DNA of 64,000 bases, taken from NCBI GenBank assembly GCA_014529385.2, contig CM043969.1:17553446-17617445 (forward strand). The letters are read 5' to 3'. The notes under the pieces were generated by a model. The model had not been told where the DNA came from. It saw only the letters and a list, made by a program, of their open reading frames with translations, and searched no databases. Below are positions 25,563 through 34,155 of the stretch, one piece after another; the first letter of the stretch is position 1; every line of letters begins with the position of its first letter. The translations under genes were made by a program, and so were the position numbers. This DNA comes from Adiantum capillus-veneris (Eukaryota; Streptophyta; Polypodiopsida; Polypodiales; Pteridaceae).

Positions 25563-27242
25563 TCATGTACCATCATAGAGCATCTTTTCCAAAGAGAGTG
25601 CTTCAGAGTCCTTGACGAGATTTTTATTGTTTGGCCCCTCATAATTTTGGCTAGAGTTACACTCATGCTTCATGTAACAATACTTACATGAGACAGTGGC
25701 CTTTGGACAGATCTTTGGTAGATCCTTTGGTAGAAGGCGACTCAAATAGGGCTTCAAGCGATACCCGTTTACCTTCTTGGAGTGCTCTTTACCGTTCAAG
25801 TCCATAAGCTGATAGTAACTAGAATTGAAAGCCTTCTTGACTATGTATGGCCCTTGCCATCTAGTTTCAAATTTGGCATCAAAACGATTATCGAGTCGAT
25901 TGTCATACCTTAGCACAAGATCTCCTTCATTGATGCCTTTGTCCTTCAATTTCTTGTCAAGCTTCTCCTTTGTCTGTGTGGCTTTCCTCTTATAGCACTC
26001 GTATGCTGCTTCTCTTTTCCACTCAAGCTCGGCTAAGGTAAGAAGTCGATCCATCCATGCTTCTTGATCATCTTGTGCTGATTTGCCATGAAGTCGCATT
26101 GTTGGAATGTTTAGCTCAATTGGTTGTAAAGCCTCTTGACCACAGACCAAGTGAAATGGTGTGAACTCCGTGGCTTCCCTATATGTGGTTCGATATGCCC
26201 ACAAGGCACCATCTAAGAAGTCATCCCATAATTTTGTGTTGTTTTGCACCATCTTTCTAATGATTCCTGCAATGACACCATTAGCCTTCTCCACCAAACC
26301 ATTTGACTGTGGGTAGTATGGTGTGCTATGACGATGTAGAATGTGAAGCTCTTCACAAACTTCTGTGAGCAAGCCCTTCTTAAACCCTGGACCATTATCA
26401 GAAACAATCTCCAAAGGTGTGCCAAATCTGCAACAAATGTGATTGTACACAAACTTGCTAACTGTCCTCTCATTCACTCTTGCCACACTTTGAGCTTCCA
26501 CCCACCTAGTCATATAGTCTACAGCCACTAGAATGTAGAGTTTACCATTTTTTGTCCTAGGCAGAGGACCAATAGCATCAATGCCCCACTTTTCAAAGGG
26601 TCCATTTGCAAGCACTATTTGCCTCGGGCCATGCACCAATCTTCTATTTCCATTTATCTGACAATTGTGACAGCTTTTACACCAATGTTGAACATCCACA
26701 TGCAAGCTTGGCCAAACATACCCCGCAAGCAAAATCTTCTTCACAGTTGATTCTTGGGCAAAATGACCACCACATGCCTCTTCATGCAAACCTTTTAGAA
26801 TGGCTAGAATTTCCTCGATAGTTGGTACTCTTCTGCACACTTGATCCTTCCCTCTTTGATAGAGGGAGCCTTCTAGGAAGAGATATGCGCTTGCCTTCTT
26901 CACGAGTCTCCTCTTCTGAGCCTTCGTGAAGTCTTGTGGAAACTCGCCCTCCAAAATGTAGCTAATAATGGGAGTCAATGACTCCAATCCCTGGTATCTC
27001 GGTTGCTTGACAGTTGCTGCCACCATGATGACCTGCACTTCTTTCTCAACACATGTAACTACTTGCTGTGCAAGTAAATCGGCATCTTCATTCTGTTTCC
27101 TAGGAATATGATATAGTTGCACTTCTTCAAATTGATTAAACAATCTACGAATGGCATGAACTTTTGTCCGTAAGCTTTCATTCTTGCATGCCCAAATACC
27201 TAAAATCTGTTTAACAATGAGAAGTGCATCTCCCTTTACCAT
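25563..27242 (-). CDS. pol C-terminal part, unit A: end of second RNase H and integrase
   Basis: This 559-codon frame is in phase with the upstream pol frame and separated from it by a single in-frame TAA at 27,271-27,273. Residues 1-60 finish an RNase H domain: V-K-G-D (third acidic residue) and P-R-K-Q-N-E-D-A-D (fourth). Integrase follows, with an H2C2 zinc finger (H153, H160, C191, C194), the catalytic core D222, D282 and E318 with exact D-35-E spacing, and a G-P-Y motif at 464-466 in the C-terminal domain. I see no chromodomain. The ATG shown is probably not a true start; the protein would be released from a polyprotein. All catalytic residues are intact, so integrase itself has not decayed. 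It inserts the cDNA copy into the genome. Confidence 0.9.
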   Translation of the reverse strand: MVKGDALLIVKQILGIWACKNESLRTKVHAIRRLFNQFEEVQLYHIPRKQNEDADLLAQQVVTCVEKEVQVIMVAATVKQPRYQGLESLTPIISYILEGEFPQDFTKAQKRRLVKKASAYLFLEGSLYQRGKDQVCRRVPTIEEILAILKGLHEEACGGHFAQESTVKKILLAGYVWPSLHVDVQHWCKSCHNCQINGNRRLVHGPRQIVLANGPFEKWGIDAIGPLPRTKNGKLYILVAVDYMTRWVEAQSVARVNERTVSKFVYNHICCRFGTPLEIVSDNGPGFKKGLLTEVCEELHILHRHSTPYYPQSNGLVEKANGVIAGIIRKMVQNNTKLWDDFLDGALWAYRTTYREATEFTPFHLVCGQEALQPIELNIPTMRLHGKSAQDDQEAWMDRLLTLAELEWKREAAYECYKRKATQTKEKLDKKLKDKGINEGDLVLRYDNRLDNRFDAKFETRWQGPYIVKKAFNSSYYQLMDLNGKEHSKKVNGYRLKPYLSRLLPKDLPKICPKATVSCKYCYMKHECNSSQNYEGPNNKNLVKDSEALSLEKMLYDGT

Positions 27243-27272
27243 GAGGCGTTGTATACCATGGCCAATGCATAT

Positions 27273-29705
27273 TTATAAACCATGAAGTAGTGTGTCATAT
27301 TCTGCTTCATTGTTGCTAGCTGAACTTGGTAGATTGAACTTCTCTTTCATGACCACCTCTCCACTTGGGTTGAGCAACACTAGCCCTCCCCCTGCTTTTC
27401 CTGCGGCTCGACAAAAAGCTCCATCAAAGAACAAGGTAAAAGCATTAGGAATACTTTTTGGTGGTGGCAATGGTAGGGTCTTTACTTCAGGCACCTTAAT
27501 CTCCTTTTCATGCACCCTATAAGTGAGAATCCCTGCCAATTGTGCACGCACACTATCTTCTACCTTGAAAGAGTATTGAAACTCTTGCAACTCCATAATC
27601 CACTTTGAGATCCTAGTACTAAGATTCATTTGAGATGACACCCAAGGGAACAAATTCTCTGCGGTGAGGATTACAAAAGGTTTTGGGAGCAAGTAGGATC
27701 TAAACTTCCTTATCGCAAACATGAGAGAAAGCATCATGAAATCTGCTTCTGTGTAGTCTCTCTCCAAAGCATTCATGACCCTACTAGCAAAGTAGATGGG
27801 TCGCATCCTTGTACTGTGGGGATCTTGTTGTAGCAACACAGCACCAATTGTTTCCCTTCCAACACTAGAGCTAACAAAGAATGTGTACTCCCAACAAGGA
27901 GGCATGAGTGTTGGTAGCTCTGACAAAATGACTTTAATGTTACAAAAATACTCTTCAAGCTCATCAAACCATGTAAATTCTACTTGTTGTGTCAACTTTT
28001 GCAAAGGATGAAGCAACTCCGAGGCTAAGTGAATGAAGCGTGACATATACTTCACCTTCTGAATGAAAGAGATGACCTCCTTAAGACTCTTGGGTGATGG
28101 TAGCTCAATAAGAGCCTTTGCCTTTGAAGGATCCACTTCAATGCCTTTGTAAGAAACTTTATGACCAAGCAAGATTACTTCATCCTCACCTATATGGCAC
28201 TTGTCGGGGTTGAGTTGACCTCCCATGTCGTAGAGCTTCTTTAAACCTTCTTCTACCCTTTGTAGATGCAATGATTTTGAGCTATAAATACAGAAATCAT
28301 CAATGAACACCCTAATTGAATTTCCAAAGAATGCTTGAAACACCATATTCATGAAACGTTGGAATGTTGCAGGAGCATTTGTCAGACCAAATGGCATGAC
28401 TCTAAAAGCATAACAACCCCAAGGAGTGATAAAGGTTGTTTTCAATTGATCCTCCAATGCAATCCCTATTTGAAAGTAACATGAGTAACCATCGCACACA
28501 GTGTACTTCTCATGACCAGCTACCTCATTTAGTATCTCATCCTGGAATGGGAGGGGAAAGTGATCTCTTTTTGTTGCCTCATTAAGTGGACGATAATCCA
28601 CACACACCCTCCACTTGCCGTTTTTCTTAGGAGTGACAACAACGGGAGAGACCCACTCTGAATTCTCCACTGGATAAATGAAACCTGCTGCTAGAAGCTT
28701 TCTTACCTCCTTGAGTAGAGCCTGCTCCTTAATGACTCCTAGCCTTCGTAGCTTTTGAGCCTTAGGTGTGGCCTCTGGCTTCAACTCAATCTTGTGTTGA
28801 ACAACATCTACTCCACGCACGTCTGTGTAGTCTTTAGCAAAAAGCCTAGGAAACATCCTTAGCACACATTTGAACTCCTCTCTTTCATCCTTTGTAAGTG
28901 TTGTTGATAGCATACCTTCCAGCATCCCTTCATCTTGAACACCTTCGTTCTCTTGAGGACCTACCTCCTCCAAGCCTTGACAAGAGGTCTCTTGGTTGCT
29001 TGGCTTAAACCTTACCCCCATGACTTCGATGGAAGACTCCTCTTCAGTAATGTTGCCGCTACTTTCTTCTTCTGAAGTGCTATCGGTCCAACCTTCTTCC
29101 GTCTCACTTTGAGATGATTCTTCATGGAGCTCCTCTTGGTGTTGCTCCTTCATGTCAAAGACAACCTTCTTGTGATTGTCATTCCTGCAAATTAGCTTTC
29201 CACTCTCCCAATCCTGCAAAGCTCGCATTTTCATTAGCCATGGTCTTCCTAGGATAAATGGGTAACCATTTCCCTTGGTAGACATGACATAGAAATCCAC
29301 TGCCTTCTTAATGCCAAAGGCCTCCACAAAAACATTTTTACAAATGCCTACGCACCTAGCCTTGCTATTGTTTGCCATTTTCACCTTGATTTCAGGTGTC
29401 TCATGGATGTGCATGCCTAGTCTTTGCATGAGCCCTTCTGTCATGATGCAAATTTGTGCACCTCCATCCACTAGACCTTTCTTAACCAATCTTCCTTTTA
29501 TGTAACAATCTATCACAGGTGTAATATCCTCGTTCATTTCAGCATGTGCAATTTTTACAACAGGAAAACCCTCTTTTACCTTTCTCCTAGTGCTAACTAC
29601 CTTTGTTAAATCCCTCCTAACTTGTGGGCATAATGCAAGAAACTGAGGCCATGAGATATCAGGACCCTTACCTCGCATGTCTTCCAACAGGTTGTATGGA
29701 GCCAT
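27273..29705 (-). CDS. pol N-terminal part, unit A: protease, reverse transcriptase, two RNase H domains
   Basis: This 810-codon frame contains, in order: a retropepsin (V-D80-G-G-A-Q, with Gly where Ser or Thr is usual, and I-L-G-R-P-W-L at 151-157); a Glu/Ser-rich linker (190-270); and reverse transcriptase (W-V-S-P at 351, L-P-F at 385, F-I-D-D at 467-470 as the catalytic box). A first RNase H (about 605-685) has lost acidic residues (V-S-S-S-V in place of T-D-A-S). A second RNase H starts with F-F-D-G-A at about 759 and N-N-E-A-E-Y at 798, and is cut by TAA at 27,273. A degenerate first and a second RNase H resemble the dual arrangement known for Tat-clade elements. The start overlaps the gag frame by 100 bp in another phase. 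Confidence 0.9.
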   Translation of the reverse strand: MAPYNLLEDMRGKGPDISWPQFLALCPQVRRDLTKVVSTRRKVKEGFPVVKIAHAEMNEDITPVIDCYIKGRLVKKGLVDGGAQICIMTEGLMQRLGMHIHETPEIKVKMANNSKARCVGICKNVFVEAFGIKKAVDFYVMSTKGNGYPFILGRPWLMKMRALQDWESGKLICRNDNHKKVVFDMKEQHQEELHEESSQSETEEGWTDSTSEEESSGNITEEESSIEVMGVRFKPSNQETSCQGLEEVGPQENEGVQDEGMLEGMLSTTLTKDEREEFKCVLRMFPRLFAKDYTDVRGVDVVQHKIELKPEATPKAQKLRRLGVIKEQALLKEVRKLLAAGFIYPVENSEWVSPVVVTPKKNGKWRVCVDYRPLNEATKRDHFPLPFQDEILNEVAGHEKYTVCDGYSCYFQIGIALEDQLKTTFITPWGCYAFRVMPFGLTNAPATFQRFMNMVFQAFFGNSIRVFIDDFCIYSSKSLHLQRVEEGLKKLYDMGGQLNPDKCHIGEDEVILLGHKVSYKGIEVDPSKAKALIELPSPKSLKEVISFIQKVKYMSRFIHLASELLHPLQKLTQQVEFTWFDELEEYFCNIKVILSELPTLMPPCWEYTFFVSSSVGRETIGAVLLQQDPHSTRMRPIYFASRVMNALERDYTEADFMMLSLMFAIRKFRSYLLPKPFVILTAENLFPWVSSQMNLSTRISKWIMELQEFQYSFKVEDSVRAQLAGILTYRVHEKEIKVPEVKTLPLPPPKSIPNAFTLFFDGAFCRAAGKAGGGLVLLNPSGEVVMKEKFNLPSSASNNEAEYDTLLHGL

Positions 29706-30844
29706 ACCATGTCCAAGAGGGAAGTCTTGGAGATTGATACGACGTCGAGTCCTCTTAGCTTCCTTGGTCTCCTTTGCCTTCTTGCCTTGTCCATGGTCAC
29801 TCTGTGATGGGACACCCTCTTTCTCTTTACCTTTCCTCGGCCACGCTTAATGCCATTTGCTTCCATGTCAACCTCATTTGAGTTTGTCACCTCTACCACA
29901 TGCACATTTGGATCTGGCAAAGGTGGAACTCCTTCTACCCCTTGTGGAGGTGGTCTTGGTCCATTTGGCCTTTGTAGAAGCCTTGGTTGTTGACCAGCTC
30001 CTTCTCCTGCATTCATCACTGGGTAATTCAAGTTAGGTCTCCCTGGCTCTCCACGGGGCCAAGGACAATTATACATCCCATGTCTAGACTCTCCGCAATT
30101 CCAACATTGCAAGACTCTCCTAGTTCGTGGTGGATCTCGCTCTTCTGACTTCTTTGCTTGTCCCTTTGGACCTACAGCTTGTGCAAGGTGAATTGACAGG
30201 CTGCTTAAAGATTCATTTAACTTCTCAATCACTTCAGTCGTTACCTCAGGAAGCTCCCTAGATGTTGATGCTTGTGACTTACCTTTGGGTCTAATACCTT
30301 CTATTGGAACCTCTCCCCTTAAGCACTTGAGTTTCCTATACTTCTCAGCAGCCCTAGTTTCCGCTGCATCAAAAGTAGCAGGTGCACCCGCCTCAACTTT
30401 TACCTTAAGGTCAGGAAAGAGTCCGGCTATGAACCTCTCCTTCTTTAAAAATTCTGCACCATCACCAGGGTTAGCAACATTTCGTATCCATAGAGCCCAA
30501 AGACGTAGAAACTCTTGCTTGTACAAGTAGTAGTCATCTAAGTCTTTTTGCTTATGAGAAACAATGTCTTGCCATAGTTTTTGAGTGTTTTGGGGATCAA
30601 ATAAGTATCTCTTAAAACGATTCAAAACTTCTGTGTAATTCCCCTTAACTTCCTCAGGCAAAGAGTCAAACCAAGTACTAGCATCTTTCCTAAGGACCAC
30701 CTCAAACATTTCTACACGTTCTTGATCAGTTATTATCCTCTTGATACGGCAAGACATCTTGACATTTGCTAAAAATAATTATGCATCCTCTCCGGGCTCT
30801 CCAAAGAAAAGAGGATATCCAGGCATTTGGCGTTGGCTCTCCAT
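29606..30844 (-). pseudogene. gag, unit A (one stop near the start, frame break near the end)
   Basis: The long frame is 383 codons from ATG 30,757. In-phase sequence continues upstream to an ATG at 30,844 through M-P-G-Y-P-L-F-F-G-E-P-G-E-D-A, a plausible gag start, but a TAA at 30,779-30,781 separates the two. The capsid region (Retrotrans_gag type: D-A-S-T-W-F-D-S-L, Y-T-E-V-L-N-R-F) spans about residues 5-120 of the long frame. A CCHC zinc knuckle (C218, C221, H226, C231) lies near 218-231, and basic Lys/Arg-rich text follows. Near 29,840 a one-base difference from unit B in an A run shifts the frame, so the last ~70 codons read out of phase with pol. The product would package genomic RNA into particles. 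The upstream start is inference. Confidence 0.85.
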
Positions 30845-30928
30845 TGAATTGATTTCAAAGTGACGCGTTTTTGTTTTTTCTTTCTTTAAAAGATTTACAC
30901 AATAATATTTTCTAAATTGCAATCTATT

Positions 30929-31147
30929 CTACAACAAAATAAAAATATTCACATCAAATGACCTATGATAATCAATAAGAGGTAGAATGACAGGGTTTGG
31001 TGACGCGAGAATTTCTCCTGCTCTTTGGGCACCAAACATGAATACCATACGTTGTTGAAAATGGATTTTTCTACTAATTGCAATGTTTACTCTAATGTGT
31101 GGAGTGAAATGAAAGGGAAAAACCTGTATTCCTGGGCCATTATCCAT
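30929..31147 (-). CDS. Leader ORF 2, unit A (72 codons), function unknown
   Basis: A small minus-strand ORF between the primer-binding site and gag. Its pattern (V-N-I-A-I-S-R-K-I-H-F-Q, G-A-Q-R, E-I-L-A-S, N-P-V-I-L-P-L-I-D-Y, S-F-D-V-N-I-F) parallels the neighbouring ORF at 31,169-31,381 residue by residue, so the two are tandem paralogues. The C-terminal part is hydrophobic and beta-strand-like; no signal peptide, zinc motif or known domain is evident. Two paralogues and a diverged third copy at 20,561 keep the same protein pattern despite large nucleotide divergence, which favours a coding or formerly coding role. They could instead be a leader repeat that happens to be open. Confidence 0.5.
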   Translation of the reverse strand: MDNGPGIQVFPFHFTPHIRVNIAISRKIHFQQRMVFMFGAQRAGEILASPNPVILPLIDYHRSFDVNIFILL

Positions 31148-31168
31148 GGTCTATGCATGACCTAATTC

Positions 31169-31381
31169 TTAAAACAAAACAAAAATATAGACGTCCAAAC
31201 TAAGGTCGTACCTAATGAGAGGCAAAATAAAAGGATTTACTGATGCGTTTATCTCTACCAACCTAAGAGGACCTAAAATTCTACGAATTACTCGTTGAAA
31301 TTGCAACTTAGTACTAACAATTATGTGTACCTTTTGCCTTGCAATGGGAATGAAGGGATCATACAAATTCTCGTGATTCAT
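31169..31381 (-). CDS. Leader ORF 1, unit A (70 codons), function unknown
   Basis: The first ORF after the primer-binding site on the minus strand, about 60 bp inside it. It reads M-N-H-E-N-L-Y, I-P-I-A-R-Q-K-V, I-I-V-S-T-K-L-Q-F-Q, G-P-L-R-L-V-E-I-N-A-S, N-P-F-I-L-P-L-I-R-Y, S-L-D-V-Y-I-F-V-L-F. It is a paralogue of ORF 2 (22 bp away) and the closest relative of the plus-strand copy at 20,561. I recognise no family. Known leader ORFs in some plant Ty3/gypsy lineages are longer and single; a tandem pair this short is unfamiliar to me. Confidence 0.55.
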   Translation of the reverse strand: MNHENLYDPFIPIARQKVHIIVSTKLQFQRVIRRILGPLRLVEINASVNPFILPLIRYDLSLDVYIFVLF

Positions 31382-31442
31382 GCAAGCTACTTGATTATGC
31401 TAAAGGTTGAGCCTTCACAAAACATACACAAGCCTGTCCTCA

Positions 31443-31455
31443 ATGGGGGCACCAA
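31443..31455 (-). promoter_or_regulatory. Candidate primer-binding site, unit A
   Basis: On the minus strand the LTR end CGCCTCA is followed after two A's by TTGGTGCCCCCATTG. TGGTGCC could pair with a tRNA ending GGCACCA. I cannot assign the tRNA. Confidence 0.6.
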
Positions 31456-31457
31456 TT

Positions 31458-34127
31458 TGAGGCGGTCCGGGGCAGGCAACAAGAAGAGCAACCTCTAGAC
31501 ACCCTTCAAGGCTCCCGTGCTGCTCAATGGGGCTGGGGCACAACAAAACACAAACCAAAACAACAAACCCACAGCCAAATCCCAACTACACAAGGGACAC
31601 CACCTAGTTTAAGAGCGAACTAGGACGCAAAAGAGGAGAATCGTTAGAGCAACCCACAAACAAGCAAGGAATTTACACTAACCCTAACACCAATGGAACA
31701 CTCTCACACACTAAAACACGAGAGAGAGAGAGAGAGAGAGAGAGATAGTGCTCGGGCTGCTTTGAAACGTATCGGCAATGATCAAGCAAACACAACTATA
31801 TATTTAAGAAAGAGAGAGAAAGGGGGAGGGGGTGCTTGTTGCATTAATACCTTCTTACAAATCTGTCATGACAAATCAAAGTGAGATTAGTATTTGTTCA
31901 ACATAGCTTGCGTAAATTTCACCACAACACATCACAAGAAAAGCCACCCCAATCACTGTCTTAAGGCCAGGGGAGTCCTCTCCACCCTGTCGCCCTCTTA
32001 CAGTATGTGGGATTTATGGCTAGATTGATGACAACACCAGAGACAAGCTATCAAGAACTTAACAAAAAACACCAAGACACTTACGCATCATTGTTGTCCA
32101 TTACTTCACGTTGGAAGGGAGACAAAGTATCCAAGCTTAGTCCAAATCCACCCTCCTTGATTCAGCGAATGTTGGGCTTACACTAGTAGGAGAAATGATA
32201 GATTTCCTACTCTCAATTGAATGATCACTCTCTCTCTTACAATGGCATAGAGTTCCCTTGCTAATCCCCTATTACAACACATGCACATGCATAAGACAAT
32301 GAGCTTCCACTCAAGAGCTCCTTCTAGAGAGGTTGAGCTTGGCTTCTCAAGCTATAGCATAGTGCTCTTGCTTATGGCTCCCCCCTTTTGTGCTAGCTAC
32401 ACCCTCCTTTTATAGCAATTTTGAAGGCTAGGGTTACTCCTCTAACCATGGTTGGGTTAGATTTTCAGCAATTTATCTAATTTATTTTGCTTGGAATTAT
32501 CAAGAAGTTGGTGGGGAAAGAGAGAGGAGAGAAATAGAGGTGATAGGACTTTTCATAGTGGGTTAGTGTTAGTAGAGTTAGTATTAATTTACAAATGGAA
32601 TTGGATATTTACAATGGGAGGATCCATGTAGGATACAAATAAGGAAGAAAAACTCTTAAGAGGTAAGAAAAGGTGGATTTCTTACAAGGTTGATGCTCCA
32701 AGTGTCTTGAGTAGGGCCGATTTTGACGCTTGTTGACGGTCCACTAGCTTTGACGGTACATTTTTTCTCCACTCTTGACCTTCCTTGAGAGACAAGGTAA
32801 TTGAAGCTGAGTAATCAACCACCATGATGCTGTCTTTTAAGAGAAGAGGCTGAATTTTGTGGTTTTTTTGAAAGATATGGGTAACTTGGAGGAGGAAAAA
32901 TGAGACTAGGTGGTCAATTTTGGAATGGAATTGTGTGTGGGAGGTATGAGTTCACCATGGTTTCTCTTATTCTTCAAGGTTGAGGAGAAGGTGAGTAGGG
33001 TGCAGAGAGGAGTGGTGAGAGAGGTGGGGATGATGAGTGGAGAAGTGTGTGTGAAAGAGGAAAATGATAAAGTGGAAGAGAGAGTGTGGCTGCATAGCAT
33101 GGAAAAACTGGGGTCCACTAATAAAATCATAGCTCACAGCTCGTAGCTCAAAAAAATATGAAAAAATTTGAGGCAAAAGTTCAGCCCACGAGCTACAACT
33201 TTTGCTTGTATCACCTTTTCAAATTCGAAGAGCAAGTGAACTTTAAAAATTCAGCAAAACCGACCGTTTTTTTCCACTGCACAAGGTTCTTGTGGGGTCC
33301 TTCTTTGGATGATTCTTTTGAATACCTCCAAGAGTGAGCCCTCCATAGTGCATGTATGCATTCCACCTACCCTTGACCTTATTTGGTAGGTCTATAATTG
33401 AAGATATTGTTGAGATCATGATATAAGTGAATAGTACAACTAAGAAAATCAAATATTGAGGGGTCTAAAAAATATGTACATGTCAAATATAAATAATATA
33501 AGTGGAAAAAATATAAAGGGGTCAAAAGAAATCTCTCTCATTATGAGGCTACCATAAAAAGATAAATATTTTTGGTGTTCTAATTTTTTAGAAAAAAAAA
33601 ATAGATGTAGGAAGGGAAAAATCACAATAGTGAAAAAATATACACATAAATAAAACTAGTTTTTTTGGATTTTTGTTGGGGTGGAGTTACACCAAATATA
33701 AGAGAAGCTTACATGAAAATATTTCTATATGGAATAAAGAGTATGAAAAATGGTAAGAAAAATTGTGGTAATGGTGAGGCAATGTAAAGAGCATAAATAA
33801 CACACACCTAGGTAAAAATATTTAAATAAATACCAAAATAATTATGAAAAAATCTTTTATTTAGGCCCTATATACAAAGAAATATTTACATACGCATGGG
33901 CCATAATATACTTATATTTTTTATTTTTTTTATTTTTTTGGCTCAACTAGCCCAATGCCTAGCTAATTGAGGGTTTTTTATTTCAGTAAGGAGAGATGGG
34001 AAAAGTCCCCTAACTCACACGCACCTATATACAGTGAAATGGTAGGGATAGCCACAGTGTTTGGGTGATTTTCGTAGGGTGAGGTAACTCACTGTGGCAA
34101 TTACAAAGAGCCGAAAAACGGCTATCA
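31458..34127 (-). repeat. Middle LTR of the array, complete (2,670 bp)
   Basis: It runs from TGAGGCGG to GGCTATCA on the plus strand, i.e. TGATAGCC...CCGCCTCA in element orientation, with standard TG/CA ends. The left edge agrees with the candidate primer-binding site and with the solo copy at 44,612; the right edge agrees with the polypurine tract and with the solo copy's end at 47,288. It serves at once as the 5' LTR of unit A and the 3' LTR of unit B. A 26-bp GA run is at 31,720-31,745. Confidence 0.95.
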
Positions 34128-34145
34128 TTAGCCCTCCCCCTGGAT
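34128..34145 (-). promoter_or_regulatory. Polypurine tract, unit B
   Basis: Same minus-strand purine tract (CCAGGGGGAGGGCTAA) beside the middle LTR as in unit A. Confidence 0.85.
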
Positions 34146-34155
34146 GATGGTATAT

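Noticed and set aside
27271..27273. Separate genes for the RT part and the integrase part
   Set aside because: The two frames are in the same phase and interrupted by one TAA in the middle of an RNase H domain, so this is a nonsense mutation or readthrough stop, not a gene boundary.
29606..29705. Programmed gag-pol frameshift at the overlap
   Set aside because: The two units reach the out-of-phase state by different single-base differences in homopolymers upstream of the overlap, which fits decay or sequencing error better than a conserved slippery site.
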